Below are positions 54,300 through 64,000 of a stretch of 64,000 nucleotides of DNA, piece by piece. The position numbers were made by a program, and so were the translations under genes. Where the stretch lies: contig WSYH01001938.1 in assembly GCA_036426205.1 (NCBI GenBank), forward strand, positions 37,339-101,338, read 5' to 3'. Position 1 is the stretch's first letter. Every line of letters starts with the position of its first letter. The notes under the pieces are model-generated. The model saw nothing but the letters and a program-made list of their open reading frames with translations. It did no database searches and was not told the DNA's origin. Source of the DNA: Ascaphus truei. Taxonomy: Eukaryota; Chordata; Amphibia; Anura; Ascaphidae.

Positions 54300-56022
54300 A
54301 AGAAAGTTACGAGAGAGGAGAGGTCGGGGACGATCGAGAAGGTGGTAATAACAGCTCCAGATAAATTGAAGATATTTAATTTATCAGAATTCAATTTATC
54401 TCCAATACATACAACTATATTGGAAAAAGGACTTTCCTTCTCTCCAACCACCGATTTCAAATTGTTCGAGTGGGTAAAAGACCTGAACCTCTTCTCACGT
54501 AAACTTCTACTACACAAATTTCACGCAAAAAATAAAAGACGACAATTGGATAATAGGGTATTACAACACAGGACCATCACACCTCGATGATCTGGTAACA
54601 TTACTCTGTGATAATGAACAAACCAATGCATCTGTAGAGTGTCCCTTCACTGATTTAAAACCACGAAGCAAGTTTATGCCATTGATGAGTGTATGCCCTC
54701 AAGTGGAAGTATTCACAGAATTGGTGTCAAAAGACATAGAAAAATTGAAACCCTCTTATCACAAAAGAAGTAACATCTCTAAAGGAGAAAAACTGGCTTT
54801 ATAAGAAATCATGGAATATGGTGAGATTACGATAAAGCCCTCAGACAAATGAGGCAATATCGTTATCCTCAATACAACTGATTATGTAAAAGAAAATAAA
54901 CGTATTCTGAAGGACAAAAAGACATACCATCTCTTAGACTGAGATCCAACAAATAAATTCAAATTGGAATTATATTTAATACTGCGAGAAGGGCTCGATC
55001 ATAAACATATTGGCAAAAAGGAATATGAATTCATGCATATAAAAACACCTACGATAGCCGCGTTCTACACACTCCCCAAAATACATAAAAACAAAGAAAG
55101 ACCTCCGGGGAGGCCCATAGTGTCTGGAAATAATAATCTCACAGAAAATAGCAGCAAATACCTGGATAAAATCTTACGGCCGTTTGTCTTGGCACTACCG
55201 TCCTATATTAAGGATACAAAGGATACTCTACTAAGACTTAATGGTATTTCCACAGACAGTGACACCTTACTAGTTACACTAGATGTGGAATCACTGTATT
55301 CAAGTATTCTACACACAAACGGGCTGCAAGCGTGTGATTATTTTTTATCTACCCGACACTGTGGTCTAGTGGCACATAATAGATTTGTAATGAGTCTATT
55401 AAAATTCGTGCTAACACATAATTACTTTCTGTTCGATGGCCAATTCTACCACCAGACCCAGGGTACAGCTATGGGGACATCTTGTGCCCCAACATATGCT
55501 AACTTGTACCTGGGCTGGTTGGAGGCCATCATAGTGTTTAATGATGAGAATATTCATTATACTGAGCACATAGACATGTGGCTCAGATTTTTTGATGACA
55601 TTCTCTTGATCTGGAGTGGCCCGGAAGAGCTATTATTGGAATTTATTGAGAAATTAAACATCAATACTCTCAATCTACGTTTGTCCTCAGAATACAGTAG
55701 ATCCATGGTAACTTTTCTAGATCTCATTATAACTAAAGATTCATCAAATGAGATCCAAACATCTGTATTTAGAAAGCCTACTTCAACAAATAACTTGTTG
55801 TTAGCACAAAGCCAGCACCCGGTTTCGTTGATAAAGGGGATACCAACAGGTCAATATCTTCGTCTGAGACGAAACTGTTCCACATTAAAAGACTTCAAAA
55901 AACAATCCTCAGATCTAAAGGATAGATTCCTTGATAGTGGATATTCTCTAAAAAATCTAAAGAGGGCATACAACAGAGCTCTAAACAGCAAAAGGGATAC
56001 ACTGCTAGCACCCAACATCTGA
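54300..56022 (+). pseudogene. PLE-E reverse transcriptase
   Basis: The N-terminal piece (54342-54590) has LKIFNLSEFNLSPIH, LEKGLSFSPTTDFKLFEWV and NLFSRKLLLHKF. 54590-54963 contains several stops. The main frame (54964-56022) has TPTIAAFYTLPKIHKNKE, PPGRPIVSGNNNLT, motif A LDVESLYSSI, QGTAMGTSCAPTYANLYLGW and RFFDDILLIW. The catalytic box reads FFDD where PLE-A, B and C have YIDD; both Asp remain. A further frame change separates it from the endonuclease. Confidence 0.85.
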
Positions 56023-56686
56023 GTAGGGGACAATCAGATCAGATGCATATAGTCACAGATGGCAAGATATCAAAAAAATATTTGCGAAATATTGGCATAT
56101 CTTGAGATCTGACAGCGATTTAGCACTTGTTCTAAAAGAAACACCTAGCATCACAAGCAGAAGGTCTAAAAACTTGAAGGATGACCTTGTAGACAGCCAC
56201 CATCAAAAAAGATCACCCAAAACATGGCTATCATCTCCACCTAAAGGTTGTTTTCCATGCAAATGTTGTAAGGCGTGCCAATATATACAGTCAACAAAAA
56301 CCTTTGACAATGCAGATAAGACTAAACAATTGGAGATAAGACATTTCATTAACTGCAAAACCTTCAATGTTATTTATCTCATTAGTTGCGCATGTGGCAT
56401 AAGATATATTGGCAAAACAATCAGGGAATTAAGAAGACGCATACTGGAGCATGTAAATTCTGTCCTTAATAAAGCAGACACACCAGTAGCACGCCATGTA
56501 AACTTGGTACATGATGGTGATCCAAAATGTCTTAGATTCGCTGGTATAGATGATCTGAAGAACAACATGCGGGGTGGTGACATTGATCAAAAGCTCCTAA
56601 GACGTGAAGCCGAGTGGATATATCGATTAAAAACCCTATATCCAAGAGGCTTAAATGAGGGGTTTATATTCACTCCCTTTATGTAA
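56023..56686 (+). pseudogene. PLE-E GIY-YIG endonuclease
   Basis: The frame 56102-56686 encodes RRSKNLKDDLVDSHH, CKCCKACQY, NVIYLISCACGIRYIGKT (core), RRRILEHVNSVLNK, NMRGGDIDQKLLRREAEW and GLNEGFIFTPFM. The core is complete with no internal stop; it is out of frame with the RT upstream. Confidence 0.85.
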
Positions 56687-57344
56687 CCATTGCCTGTTAT
56701 TTTATTTAAGATCCTATAACAATCAAATTGCATAGCAGACATTCATTTCTATATATGATTGAGTATTTGGTGACATAGCCTTATGACCAATATAAAACAT
56801 CCGTATTGTGATCATAGATGGTCTGTGTCATATCATGATTAACATTTAATAGTGGCATACAAGGTTTGAAAGACAACTTTTGGGTCACATCAGCCATACA
56901 GTAACTCACAACAACTGGACTAAACATGACCAGTCTGTGTATTATACACTTATGTACATAGTGCAGTGTAATTATATATCTTTTTATTTTAAATAATTTC
57001 TTTATAACTGTTCATTAAATAAGTAGAATAAAATATTAGTGTTTATAAGTTCATAGTGTTTTAAACGACAGGGTATGCACATTTGCTATCTTCCATCCCT
57101 ATTATAGGGTTAATCAGCAGTTTATTGTATACTTGCTATCCCCTGTCTTAATGACAGGGTTAATTAGCATATCACTAGTTAGAAAACAATGACGTAAGAT
57201 AGCCTGTGCAATTGTGCATCACCAATCTAGGTGATCTTACACACCATAGTATGATCACATGGAAGTTGAGAGCCTGGAGCTGAGTTAATCACTTAGAATT
57301 AAGAGATACTATATATACGCAGTAGGGTGGTGCTCCCTGTATTC

Positions 57345-57392
57345 ACCTACCCCTGATGAAGCTCCACCTGGAGAGAAACGCGTAGGGCGTCG
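57345..57392 (+). ncRNA. Hammerhead ribozyme of PLE-E
   Basis: CCC (57350-57352) pairs with GGG (57385-57387) in stem I. The core is CTGATGA (57353-57359), stem II is GCTCC/GGAG(A) with loop ACCT, GAAA is at 57375-57378, and palindromic stem III ACGCGT ends with UA at the cleavage position. One terminal pair of stem II is G-A. It lies about 660 bp after the endonuclease. Confidence 0.7.
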
Positions 57393-57559
57393 TGACGTGG
57401 TGATGTCACATCACGTGGTGCCGCGGATCTGTTGACTGCCGTCGCTATTGCACTTGGAGCTCCTTATGCAATTTTTGAATGCCACAATACAGCTAAGTAC
57501 TTCAAATCAGTTCTAAATACAATTTATGGTATTTGCAAGCCATTAATATGTTATCACCG

Positions 57560-57870
57560 CTGTCACCATAGTCAGTGAGTCCAAAGTAAATCTTGGCAAT
57601 GATGTTGGAACTGCGCTGCCTTTGACATGCAGCTTTTTTCATATTTGAGCTTAGATAGTAAAGGGATCCCAACAGACTGCTATTTGCTTGCAATTTGTGA
57701 TGTAACAGATATTGTGGGGAGACATTGTGCAGGTTATCAATGATTTACTATTACTGTCACTAGAGTGAGTGAGTCCAAAGTAAATCTTGGCAGTGATGTT
57801 GGAACTGTGCTGCCCTCAGTAAGCAGCTTTTCTCATATTTGAGTTTAGCTAGATGATGGATTCCCTAATT
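57560..57870 (+). repeat. Duplicated segment in the PLE-E tail
   Basis: AGTGAGTCCAAAGTAAATCTTGGCA(A/G)TGATGTTGGAACTG and the following 60 bases occur at 57574 and again at 57767, a period of about 193 bp. Confidence 0.8.
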
Positions 57871-58516
57871 GTGATTTAACCTGCAATACTGGGATGTGGC
57901 ATTCTCTGTGAGCAATGTGTGTGCACATGCATATTTCTGCACAGGATATCAATTGACATAGTAAGAGTTGTTAATCAACTATGTTGTTTTGTCACATTCT
58001 GTTACCTAGGGTATAACAATAATCTGACATCAGTGTGATCTTGGGGGCAACAGACTTATCTCAGTATTATAATAACCATATAAACATCCTATGGTTATTA
58101 GGCACCAATTAATAGCACTGCAAGATTATTTCATGGGAACTCACCAATATTAGAAGTCAGACTAACCTTATGTGTATTGTATGATTTTATATTACTGCTA
58201 TGAACTATAGAAGTACATGAGGCAAGACAAAACTGCTGAGAAGCATTGTCACAACCAAGGGTTCATTGCATTTAGTGATCATGCCCTCTGCTAATTGTAG
58301 CTAAGTATCTGGCAATGATTACACTGTTTATGTAATGAACAAACAATGCTTAAACCTCTGTTTATCAATGTCATTTTCAATGGTGGCTAACTTAAGGCAG
58401 CAACTATTATTGATCTAGGCACCACGTGTAGATTTTAATGAGTTTTTTATGTATTTTTCACTTAATCACGGTTTGTTTCACTAGAATGTATTCACTAAAA
58501 AATTACTAAAAATTAT

Positions 58517-58586
58517 TGTGGTGTGCACCGCTAATGTAATTTCTGTAAATGATGGACTGACTTTGTCAGCCTTTCGTTTATGTGTT
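58517..58586 (-). repeat. PLE-E right inverted repeat
   Basis: Reverse complement of the left repeat with two substitutions. Confidence 0.9.
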
Positions 58587-58589
58587 AGA

Positions 58590-59770
58590 ACCAGTTTATT
58601 AAATACTGAATATTTTAGTGGTATTATCATGACATACAGTACACTTAAATGTATTCTATCATGAATTCTTATGATGGTCTGCTAATAATTAAATGTAGAA
58701 AAATTTGCATTTTTCGAGCAACAATGTAGCTACTAGAACTTTAAAGTATACCTAACATTGCAAAGCTACATTTTATCTTTTCAAACAGCTGATAAAATTG
58801 AATTAACAAGTTTGCTAAATTGCTGAATCTTTTTAGTTTATTGAAGTTTAACCAACATTTTCAATACCACCAACTCCTAGACTCCTGGTCCTCATAATAT
58901 TTTAGTTAAGTTCTTGTTTTCATTGTCTAATCACGGTGCATTCTTTGTACATTTACTTGGAATATGGAGAGAACCAGAATGTGTATGATGGCTTATTATA
59001 CTGCGGAGGAAGGCAACAATGCCTTGCTAAGTAAATCTGCACTGTTCAAGTAATTATGGACTACAATATTTGTTGATGTCCTTTCTTGCAGCAAACAGTT
59101 TATGAAAAAGTACATGCGGAGAAGAATATGAATAGCATTTCTATCTTTAATTTCAAGTTCTCCTCCTCTGCTGTCAGGTCCCAGTACAGTATGTTACAAC
59201 AGTCTTATCATCAATGAGCGGTAGTGTCACTGCCACCAAAGTTTTATAGACCTTTAAAGGGAAATTTGTCAGGAATAATGCTGGAAGAGAAGGCCCTCGT
59301 ATCCTAATAGGCAAAATTAAAGTGGGAGCAAAAATGATTACCGTTTTGGAAACTGTGCTGACCTGAAGCATTAGGAAATGATAGTTACTGCATTATCTTA
59401 CTGAAAAAAGATAATAAACATAGAATGTTTTCAGTTTCCATTCCATTTCTTATGCACAAATGCATGTATCACTATTTTGCAGATAATTATGATCCCAATT
59501 CGGATTCACCCAATAGAATGGAAAAGTAGGGGGCAATTTGGGGATTTTGCAATTGTGCATTATAATTAGAATCCTTACATATTTCTCATTAAGGACCCAT
59601 GCTATAATCACTGAAGTGGACACTTCAGACAGCATGCATGCCTTAGAGTCCACTATTGTAACTAAAGGGTTAATAATCCAGATATCTAATCGATCTACCA
59701 TTACTTGCCATTTAGGCTAAGTAATAAAGAATTGCTATATAATGCCTTAAAAACTGCTAAGGCATACAAG
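58590..59770. other. AT-rich sequence, no recognised gene
   Basis: Short frames only, without motifs. I see no repeat family that I can name. Confidence 0.5.
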
Positions 59771-59773
59771 GGC

Positions 59774-60165
59774 AGTGGCGGATTTGAAAATCCGCCACCG
59801 CTAGGCACATACATGTGTACTGCCACCTCCTTGGTGCCGTCCTCCATCTCCTTTGGAATCCCAGCGTCAAATGACGCCGCGAACATCATCGTGACAGCGC
59901 ATGGTGTCACATTGCCATGATACCGTGACATCATGACGTAATTTGGCGTCACGTTGCCATGGCAACGAGACAACATGTGACATCATGTTGGGGCATTCGT
60001 GGCGTAATTTGATGTTGGGATTCAAAAGGAGATGAAGGGCGGCACCAAGGAGGCAGCAGGACACATGTAAGGGCATTTCCATTAGGTCGAGAATGCAGCG
60101 AATGCATGTGGGGACGGAAATATTTGCCGTCCCCATATTTTGCCACCCTAGGCCCGGGCCTGATG
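59774..60165. mobile_element. MITE-like element with CAGTGGCGGATTTG start
   Basis: It begins CAGTGGCGGATTTGAAAATCCGCCACCGCTAGGC (itself a hairpin) and ends TTTGCCACCCTAGGCCCGGGCCTG, a pattern common to dispersed hAT-like repeats. The interior has repeated ATGACGTAATTTGGCGTCACGTTGCCATG phrases. The target duplication is not clear. Confidence 0.5.
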
Positions 60166-60429
60166 GACCTAATGGAAAATTCACTACTGTACAAGCGGTT
60201 AACCATTCCCACATACCCCATTGTGACTCTAATTTCGTACCCTAACCCTCTTACCCGCCACCTCCACCCCAACACACCTATTTTCCCTGCATATAACATT
60301 GACTTGTACCAATCAATAACAAAACATTGCTAATAGCTCAATAGGCCATTGCAATGACATACTGGATTAAAAATGTGAACAAAAATAAAACAGAGCATAA
60401 TCAAGAAGATTTAGAGCGAGAAGAAACCA

Positions 60430-60800
60430 CATATACCTCCTTCCAGAAGAAGTAGTAACTGCAATTAAATCCATGAAGAAAGGGAAGGCCCACGAGGAAG
60501 ATGGAATTACAACTGAAATATTGTAAACAGCTTGGGAATAAGTATAGAAAATCATTGCAAAGCTCTTCACATGTTGCTTAAAGAATATAAAGCATGGAGT
60601 AATGCCACAGGTAGTCTCATCCACAAGAGAGTGACTAAAAGGACCTCAAGAATTACAAAGCACTCAGTCTACGTCCAATCGATAAGATTTTTATGAAGAT
60701 ACTTACAAATTGGCTGCAACAGACCCTGAACTTTTCCCAGCCTTGAGAACAAGTGTGATATTGTAGTAGATGTAACCTAATGGACCCCATCCCAGTTTCA
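60430..60800 (+). pseudogene. RTE-type LINE RT remnant
   Basis: The best frame reads EEVVTAIKSMKKGKA, EEDGITTEIL, a region equivalent to KIIAKLFTCCLKNIK, then IHKRVTKRTSR and FYEDTYKLAATDPEL/FSQP. Phrases such as KGKA..DGITTEIL are typical of RTE-clade RT. Stops occur throughout. Only about 120 codons remain. Confidence 0.65.
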
Positions 60801-61138
60801 TAATAAGTGATTTTCCAAAGTAATGAATACAATCTACTAATCATTGTAGGTGTCATACATTATGCAAACAGAACCAAAAAAGTGAAACATTACCTGTTCA
60901 TTAGCTCTGATGATTTAATACAGATTGTAGTTTTTTATCTCTCCATTAGCCTTGTGTGTGCTTCTTCTTTTCTACATTGTCTACATTTGGATCCAGCCTT
61001 GGGACGCCAGGATCACCAGGAGGTGAGCACCACAAGCACAATACGTTTTCTTTATTTTTATTACCAGTGGTGTGCCACTTATACCTATTTTTGTTCTGTA
61101 TACTATAGAGTCCCAGTTTATATAAGTGAGCACCCATT

Positions 61139-61934
61139 ATGTCATTCAACGACATAAATTCTACAACTAACAACAGAGCGGAATTATTCAACTACACACA
61201 ATTGAAGATTGATCAGCTTATACAATCACCTGTATCCACCACCACACCTAATTTTTTGGTTTGGGATGATCACAGGTCTCTTATTTGCCGACTGGAAGGA
61301 CATCCAAAAAATAAACTAGTTACCAACTTCATCAGCTTACACTATTGGAATAAATAAAAATGAGGCATATACCATGAGGACTGAAAGTCAATCTAAGACC
61401 TTCTTTGTGTAAGAACAACAAAAATCATAGCGAGAAATGGTATCAAATATTAAATAAGTGCTCTTTGGACTTAATGGTTCTGACTGTCGGCAGCCTGGAA
61501 CAGGATTTGGAGGATATTAGGAAAGATCTTAAACGAGTTAAAGAGGAAATAGATACTCAGCTTAGTCAAGAAAAAAGACTGAAACATTTACTGAACTTAA
61601 TGCACTAGTGGAGAGCAACAGGAAAGAACTTGAACTATTTAAACTTAAGAAGTTTAAACGGGACACTCTAGATTACCAATACGAAAGCGTATATAATTGG
61701 AAATCAAACACACAACAAATTCAGAGAAAGCAATATCAAGAGCAAGGACAAAGGGACGTTGTGGCAACATCATCCAGTCAGGACACAGCATCTGCAGTGT
61801 CATCAGAAACTGAGGACACAAACCCCACACATACGGGCCAACCGACACCTTTTTTAGGAGATCGCCTAGACACACCGATATCAAGAAAAAGACCAGGCGA
61901 GGTCGTAAAACCAAAACCAACAACAGCCCCGTGA
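61139..61934 (+). pseudogene. PLE-F ORF1, broken
   Basis: The start MSFNDINSTTNNRAELFNY runs to 61357. A further frame (61405-61608) has a coiled-coil segment LEQDLEDIRKDLKRVKEEID. The last part (61608-61934) has NRKELELFKLKKFKRDTLD and ends RKRPGEVVKPKPTTAP at TGA. The layout (N-terminal region, coiled coil, low-complexity tail with T-P-F-L-G-D at the heptamer) matches PLE-C ORF1, though the sequences are far apart. Two frame changes make it nonfunctional. Confidence 0.65.
61850..61856 (+). promoter_or_regulatory. Putative -1 frameshift heptamer T TTT TTA (PLE-F)
   Basis: CC T TTT TTA GGA lies in the ORF1 frame. The -1 frame is open through a basic linker (KKKTRRGRKTKTNN) into the RT N-terminus. 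ATCG shortly downstream can pair with CGAT, a weak stem. Confidence 0.65.
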
Positions 61935-62534
61935 ATGTAGACGAGGAGTGGAACAAAGGACAGAGGGTGGTGAACCTATCATCCTTCCCTTTATCTGACT
62001 TTGAGCTGGGTGTCCTAAAGAAGGGTCTGGGTTTTGTTCCCACTTATGGGAACAACTTTGAGACTACTGTTGAACTGTATACATTTTTTCGTACAATTAA
62101 CATGAAAATTCTTTTTTCAGAGAAACTCTCAAGGGACGGGGCAGCCATAACTGTTCCCGTTGACAATCCTGGATTACCACTAACTATGGGACTATCGCAA
62201 GCATTTGATATGGGTAAATGCAAAAATAAGAGCACCTATTGTCCACCTATCCTACAGCCAACATTGCAAACTTTTAGTACAATGGTTACTAGGGAGATTG
62301 GCATGATTAATTGGGATAATAGATGAAAAGCACATAACAATATGACTAAGGAACAACGTACAGCACTAACTAATTTACAAAACAACAACAAAATAGTTAT
62401 AAAACCAGCTGATAAAGGAGGATCTATTGTAGTACAAAATAGAACAGATTACCATTCATAAATTATGCAACAACTCAGTAACAGACAACATTACAAATTA
62501 TTTTGCATGATCCGGTATTCAATTTTCAAAGATA
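61857..62534 (+). pseudogene. PLE-F RT N-terminal part, cut by a transposon
   Basis: The frame reads VVNLSSFPLSDFELGVLKKGLGFVP, YTFFRTINMKILF, YCPPILQPTLQTFSTMV and, after a stop at 62324, NNKIVIKPADKGGSIVVQN, then a decayed NPSFNFKDIL-like end at 62534. There the left end of forkhead transposon copy 2 starts. The catalytic RT and endonuclease would lie beyond the window if the rest of the PLE survives. Confidence 0.75.
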
Positions 62535-62536
62535 TA

Positions 62537-63790
62537 CTGCACCGACACACTTTATTCGAGCAAATGCCTGGTTTGTACCTGGCAGAAACCTGGAATCCGC
62601 CGCTGCTCACCTCTTGCATGCTTCGTTGCGTTTGCCTTCCCAGCCACGGTTCATGCCTGGCTGACGGGGGGCCTGATCTGTTAAATGATAATGAGAATGA
62701 TTTACTAGGCTGCGATGTTTCGATTGTCCACCAGATGGCATAAACTCATGACTTAAGTAATGTGTGGCCTTTGCAAGTTGTTTCGTTTCCAAAAAAAAGT
62801 TACTTTATCCCAGTACAGTATGCTATTGTGTAACTTGTCCTTGAGACAGAAGGAAGAGTTGCAAAAAATGTATCAATTTAGGCTTTACATACAGTAATGT
62901 ATTAAATAAAGACAAAGATCATTTTCACTTACACTATTCTACAGAGACATGAGTGTTCAAGTGGAGCCCGTGTTCCAAAAACCTGACAGAAGTTATGCTT
63001 ATTTGATATGGGCCGCTATAAATGCAACAGAGGATAAGATGGCAACAGTTGTTCAAATTTATCAGTATTTTATCGAAAATTATGACTTTTACAGATTTTC
63101 GCCAACTCCTCATTTGTGGAAGCATGCAATAAGGAAAAGGTTATGTAGTGACCCCTGTTTTCACCGTATTGAGCCCCAATTTGTTGGAGGGTATTGGTGT
63201 GTGTCACAGGGTTTTTCCCGTATCTATGATAATGGAGGCGGCAAAAGGCGAAGGGTCGTGTTAAAACGAAATAAGAAGCGACAGTCCCTGCCAAGCAATG
63301 CGCCAGAACCAGAACCAGAACCAGCAGCAGCACCAGCTAATCATCATGGTCCCGCCGTCGGTGACAACTCTGAGATGGATTTCGCAGCCAGTTTTGATGA
63401 AGCTTGCATGTACCTAAGCGATTTCCCGCTGACTACAGGTGGGCTAGTCCCTCTGCAAAATGATGAAAGCTGGACTGGAAGTGGGCCGGCGCCAGCGTAA
63501 GCTGAATGGGAAATTTAGTAATACTGTACAGTATGGTGAGTACTGTATTTTTGCCGTATTATTTTGGTGGGGCTGGCTGGGAACTTCTTTAGGGGGCTGA
63601 CCATTACTGTACATTAAAACTTTTCATTTTGTTTTTCCTCAGAAAAGAAAACGGCTAATGGGGGGATTTCGATGGATTATATTGTACTGTATGCTGATGT
63701 TTTCCGGCCATACAGTATACTGTGTAATAAACCCGAATAAATAAAACTATGCATTTATTCTACAGTACATGTTCAGTAAATTACTGCACA
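62537..63790 (+). mobile_element. Forkhead transposon, copy 2 (left part)
   Basis: TA at 62535-62536 is followed by CTGCACCGACACACTTTATTCGAGC, which shares its layout with the terminal repeats of copy 1 and of the MITEs at 33.2 and 34.7 kb. It is similar to 10.9-12.4 kb in the upstream region (ATTGTCCACCAGATGGCA, AGTAATGTGT), the forkhead gene, TTAGGGGGCTGACCATTAC and TAATAAACCCGA. Similarity ends near 63790, where another repeat begins, so the copy is truncated or interrupted. Confidence 0.7.
62949..63500 (+). CDS. Transposon-borne forkhead-like (winged-helix) protein, intact ORF
   Basis: 183 codons, no intron apparent. Residues 11-88 fit the forkhead order: KP..SYAYLIWAAINA (helix 1), MATVVQIYQYFIEN (helix 2), FYRF, LWKHAIRKRLC (recognition helix; most FOX proteins have W.NSIRH.L), CFHRIEP, then GGYWCVSQGF (wing). 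The usual Asn-Ser and His of the recognition helix are changed, so DNA specificity may differ. Residues 99-111 are basic (RRRVVLKRNKKR), a likely nuclear signal. 116-132 is a Glu/Pro/Ala repeat and 140-183 is acidic. The start is supported by conservation with copy 1. It may bind transposon ends or act on transcription; that is inference. It could derive from a captured host FOX gene. Confidence 0.75.
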   Translation: MSVQVEPVFQKPDRSYAYLIWAAINATEDKMATVVQIYQYFIENYDFYRFSPTPHLWKHAIRKRLCSDPCFHRIEPQFVGGYWCVSQGFSRIYDNGGGKRRRVVLKRNKKRQSLPSNAPEPEPEPAAAPANHHGPAVGDNSEMDFAASFDEACMYLSDFPLTTGGLVPLQNDESWTGSGPAPA

Positions 63791-63834
63791 TACTGGGGGC
63801 GAGATGTGTTTGCAGCAGAGAGAGATTTAATAAT

Positions 63835-64000
63835 ATTGTACAGTGAGCAGGGGGTTCCCTGAGCCAGAAATTAATGCTCAGGGAACCCCCCCCCCCCCTG
63901 CTCCTGATCAATATTATTAAAAATACGGAAAATGCTGCGTCATTACCATAGCGGATAGCCGCTAAGGCAATGAAGGGGTTAACCCACCGTGCCCGCTTTA
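63835..64000. repeat. Palindromic GCAGGGGGTCC family copy at the window end
   Basis: GAGCAGGGGGTTCCCTGAGC and its mirror GCTCAGGGAACCCCC...CTGCTC form a foldback with a C14-type run. CATTACCATAGCGGATAGCCGCTAAGGCAATGAAGGGGTTAA follows, as at 23.0 kb. Confidence 0.65.

Larger units (their letters stand above)
54207..58586 (+). mobile_element. PLE-E: Penelope-like element between 70-bp inverted repeats
   Basis: Left repeat 54207-54276 and right repeat 58517-58586 are inverted copies with 68 of 70 matches. The 4.4-kb unit holds a 5'-truncated PLE reading frame that begins just inside the left repeat, plus RT, GIY-YIG, a hammerhead and a long tail. PLEs may have terminal repeats in direct or inverted orientation, which would explain the structure. 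CCAGTTTATTAAA occurs at 54087 and 58591, but 107 bp separate it from the left repeat. Confidence 0.8.

Overview
This is repeat-dominated vertebrate nuclear DNA, most likely from a frog or another amphibian. I see no convincing single-copy host gene, no rRNA or tRNA gene and no bacterial-type operon. Nearly everything recognisable is a mobile element or its debris: Penelope-like elements (PLEs), Ty3/Gypsy LTR retrotransposons, L1-, CR1-, L2- and RTE-type LINEs, hAT- and Tc1-type DNA transposons, and many satellite-like or palindromic repeats. The amphibian assignment is an inference from this mixture and from spliced transposon genes, not from a host gene.

Layout. 1-3.2 kb: palindromic repeats and a possible LTR. 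3.3-6.2 kb: a tRNA-Leu-type primer-binding site, two gag-like regions and a decayed Gypsy pol. 6.2-10 kb: a decayed PLE on the minus strand inside an older minus-strand Gypsy, plus a 412-bp insertion. 10.85-19.14 kb: an 8.3-kb Tc1-like transposon with TA-flanked inverted ends. It carries a forkhead-like gene, an opposite-strand Pro/Ser-rich gene with a possible BEN-like end, and a five-exon transposase. 19-28 kb: satellites, Gypsy LTRs, and long CT-rich tracts split by a LINE. 28.5-32 kb: PLE-A, almost intact. 32.3-34 kb: L1 debris with a MITE. 34-42.1 kb: a CR1-type LINE split by PLE-B, which itself holds two further insertions. 42.1-46.8 kb: PLE-C (minus), with ORF1, RT-endonuclease ORF and a good hammerhead ribozyme. 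47.6-48.3 kb: PLE-D, from another lineage. 48.3-54 kb: repeats and an L2-type LINE. 54.2-58.6 kb: PLE-E between 70-bp inverted repeats. 60.4-62.5 kb: RTE debris and PLE-F, cut by a second copy of the forkhead transposon whose forkhead ORF is intact (62.5-63.8 kb).

Two systems stand out. First, five PLEs from different subfamilies keep the same slippery heptamer T TTT TTA in the ORF1 frame. In each the RT ORF lies in the -1 frame and is open from that site, which points to programmed -1 ribosomal frameshifting producing an ORF1-RT-GIY-YIG fusion. Second, a Tc1-type transposon appears to encode its own forkhead winged-helix protein. Two short TA-flanked MITEs in the window share its terminal repeat pattern.

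The nesting gives relative ages: CR1 is older than PLE-B, which is older than its 364-bp and 813-bp insertions; PLE-F is older than forkhead transposon copy 2; Gypsy is older than the 412-bp insertion. All family names come from reading motifs by eye, without any database search.
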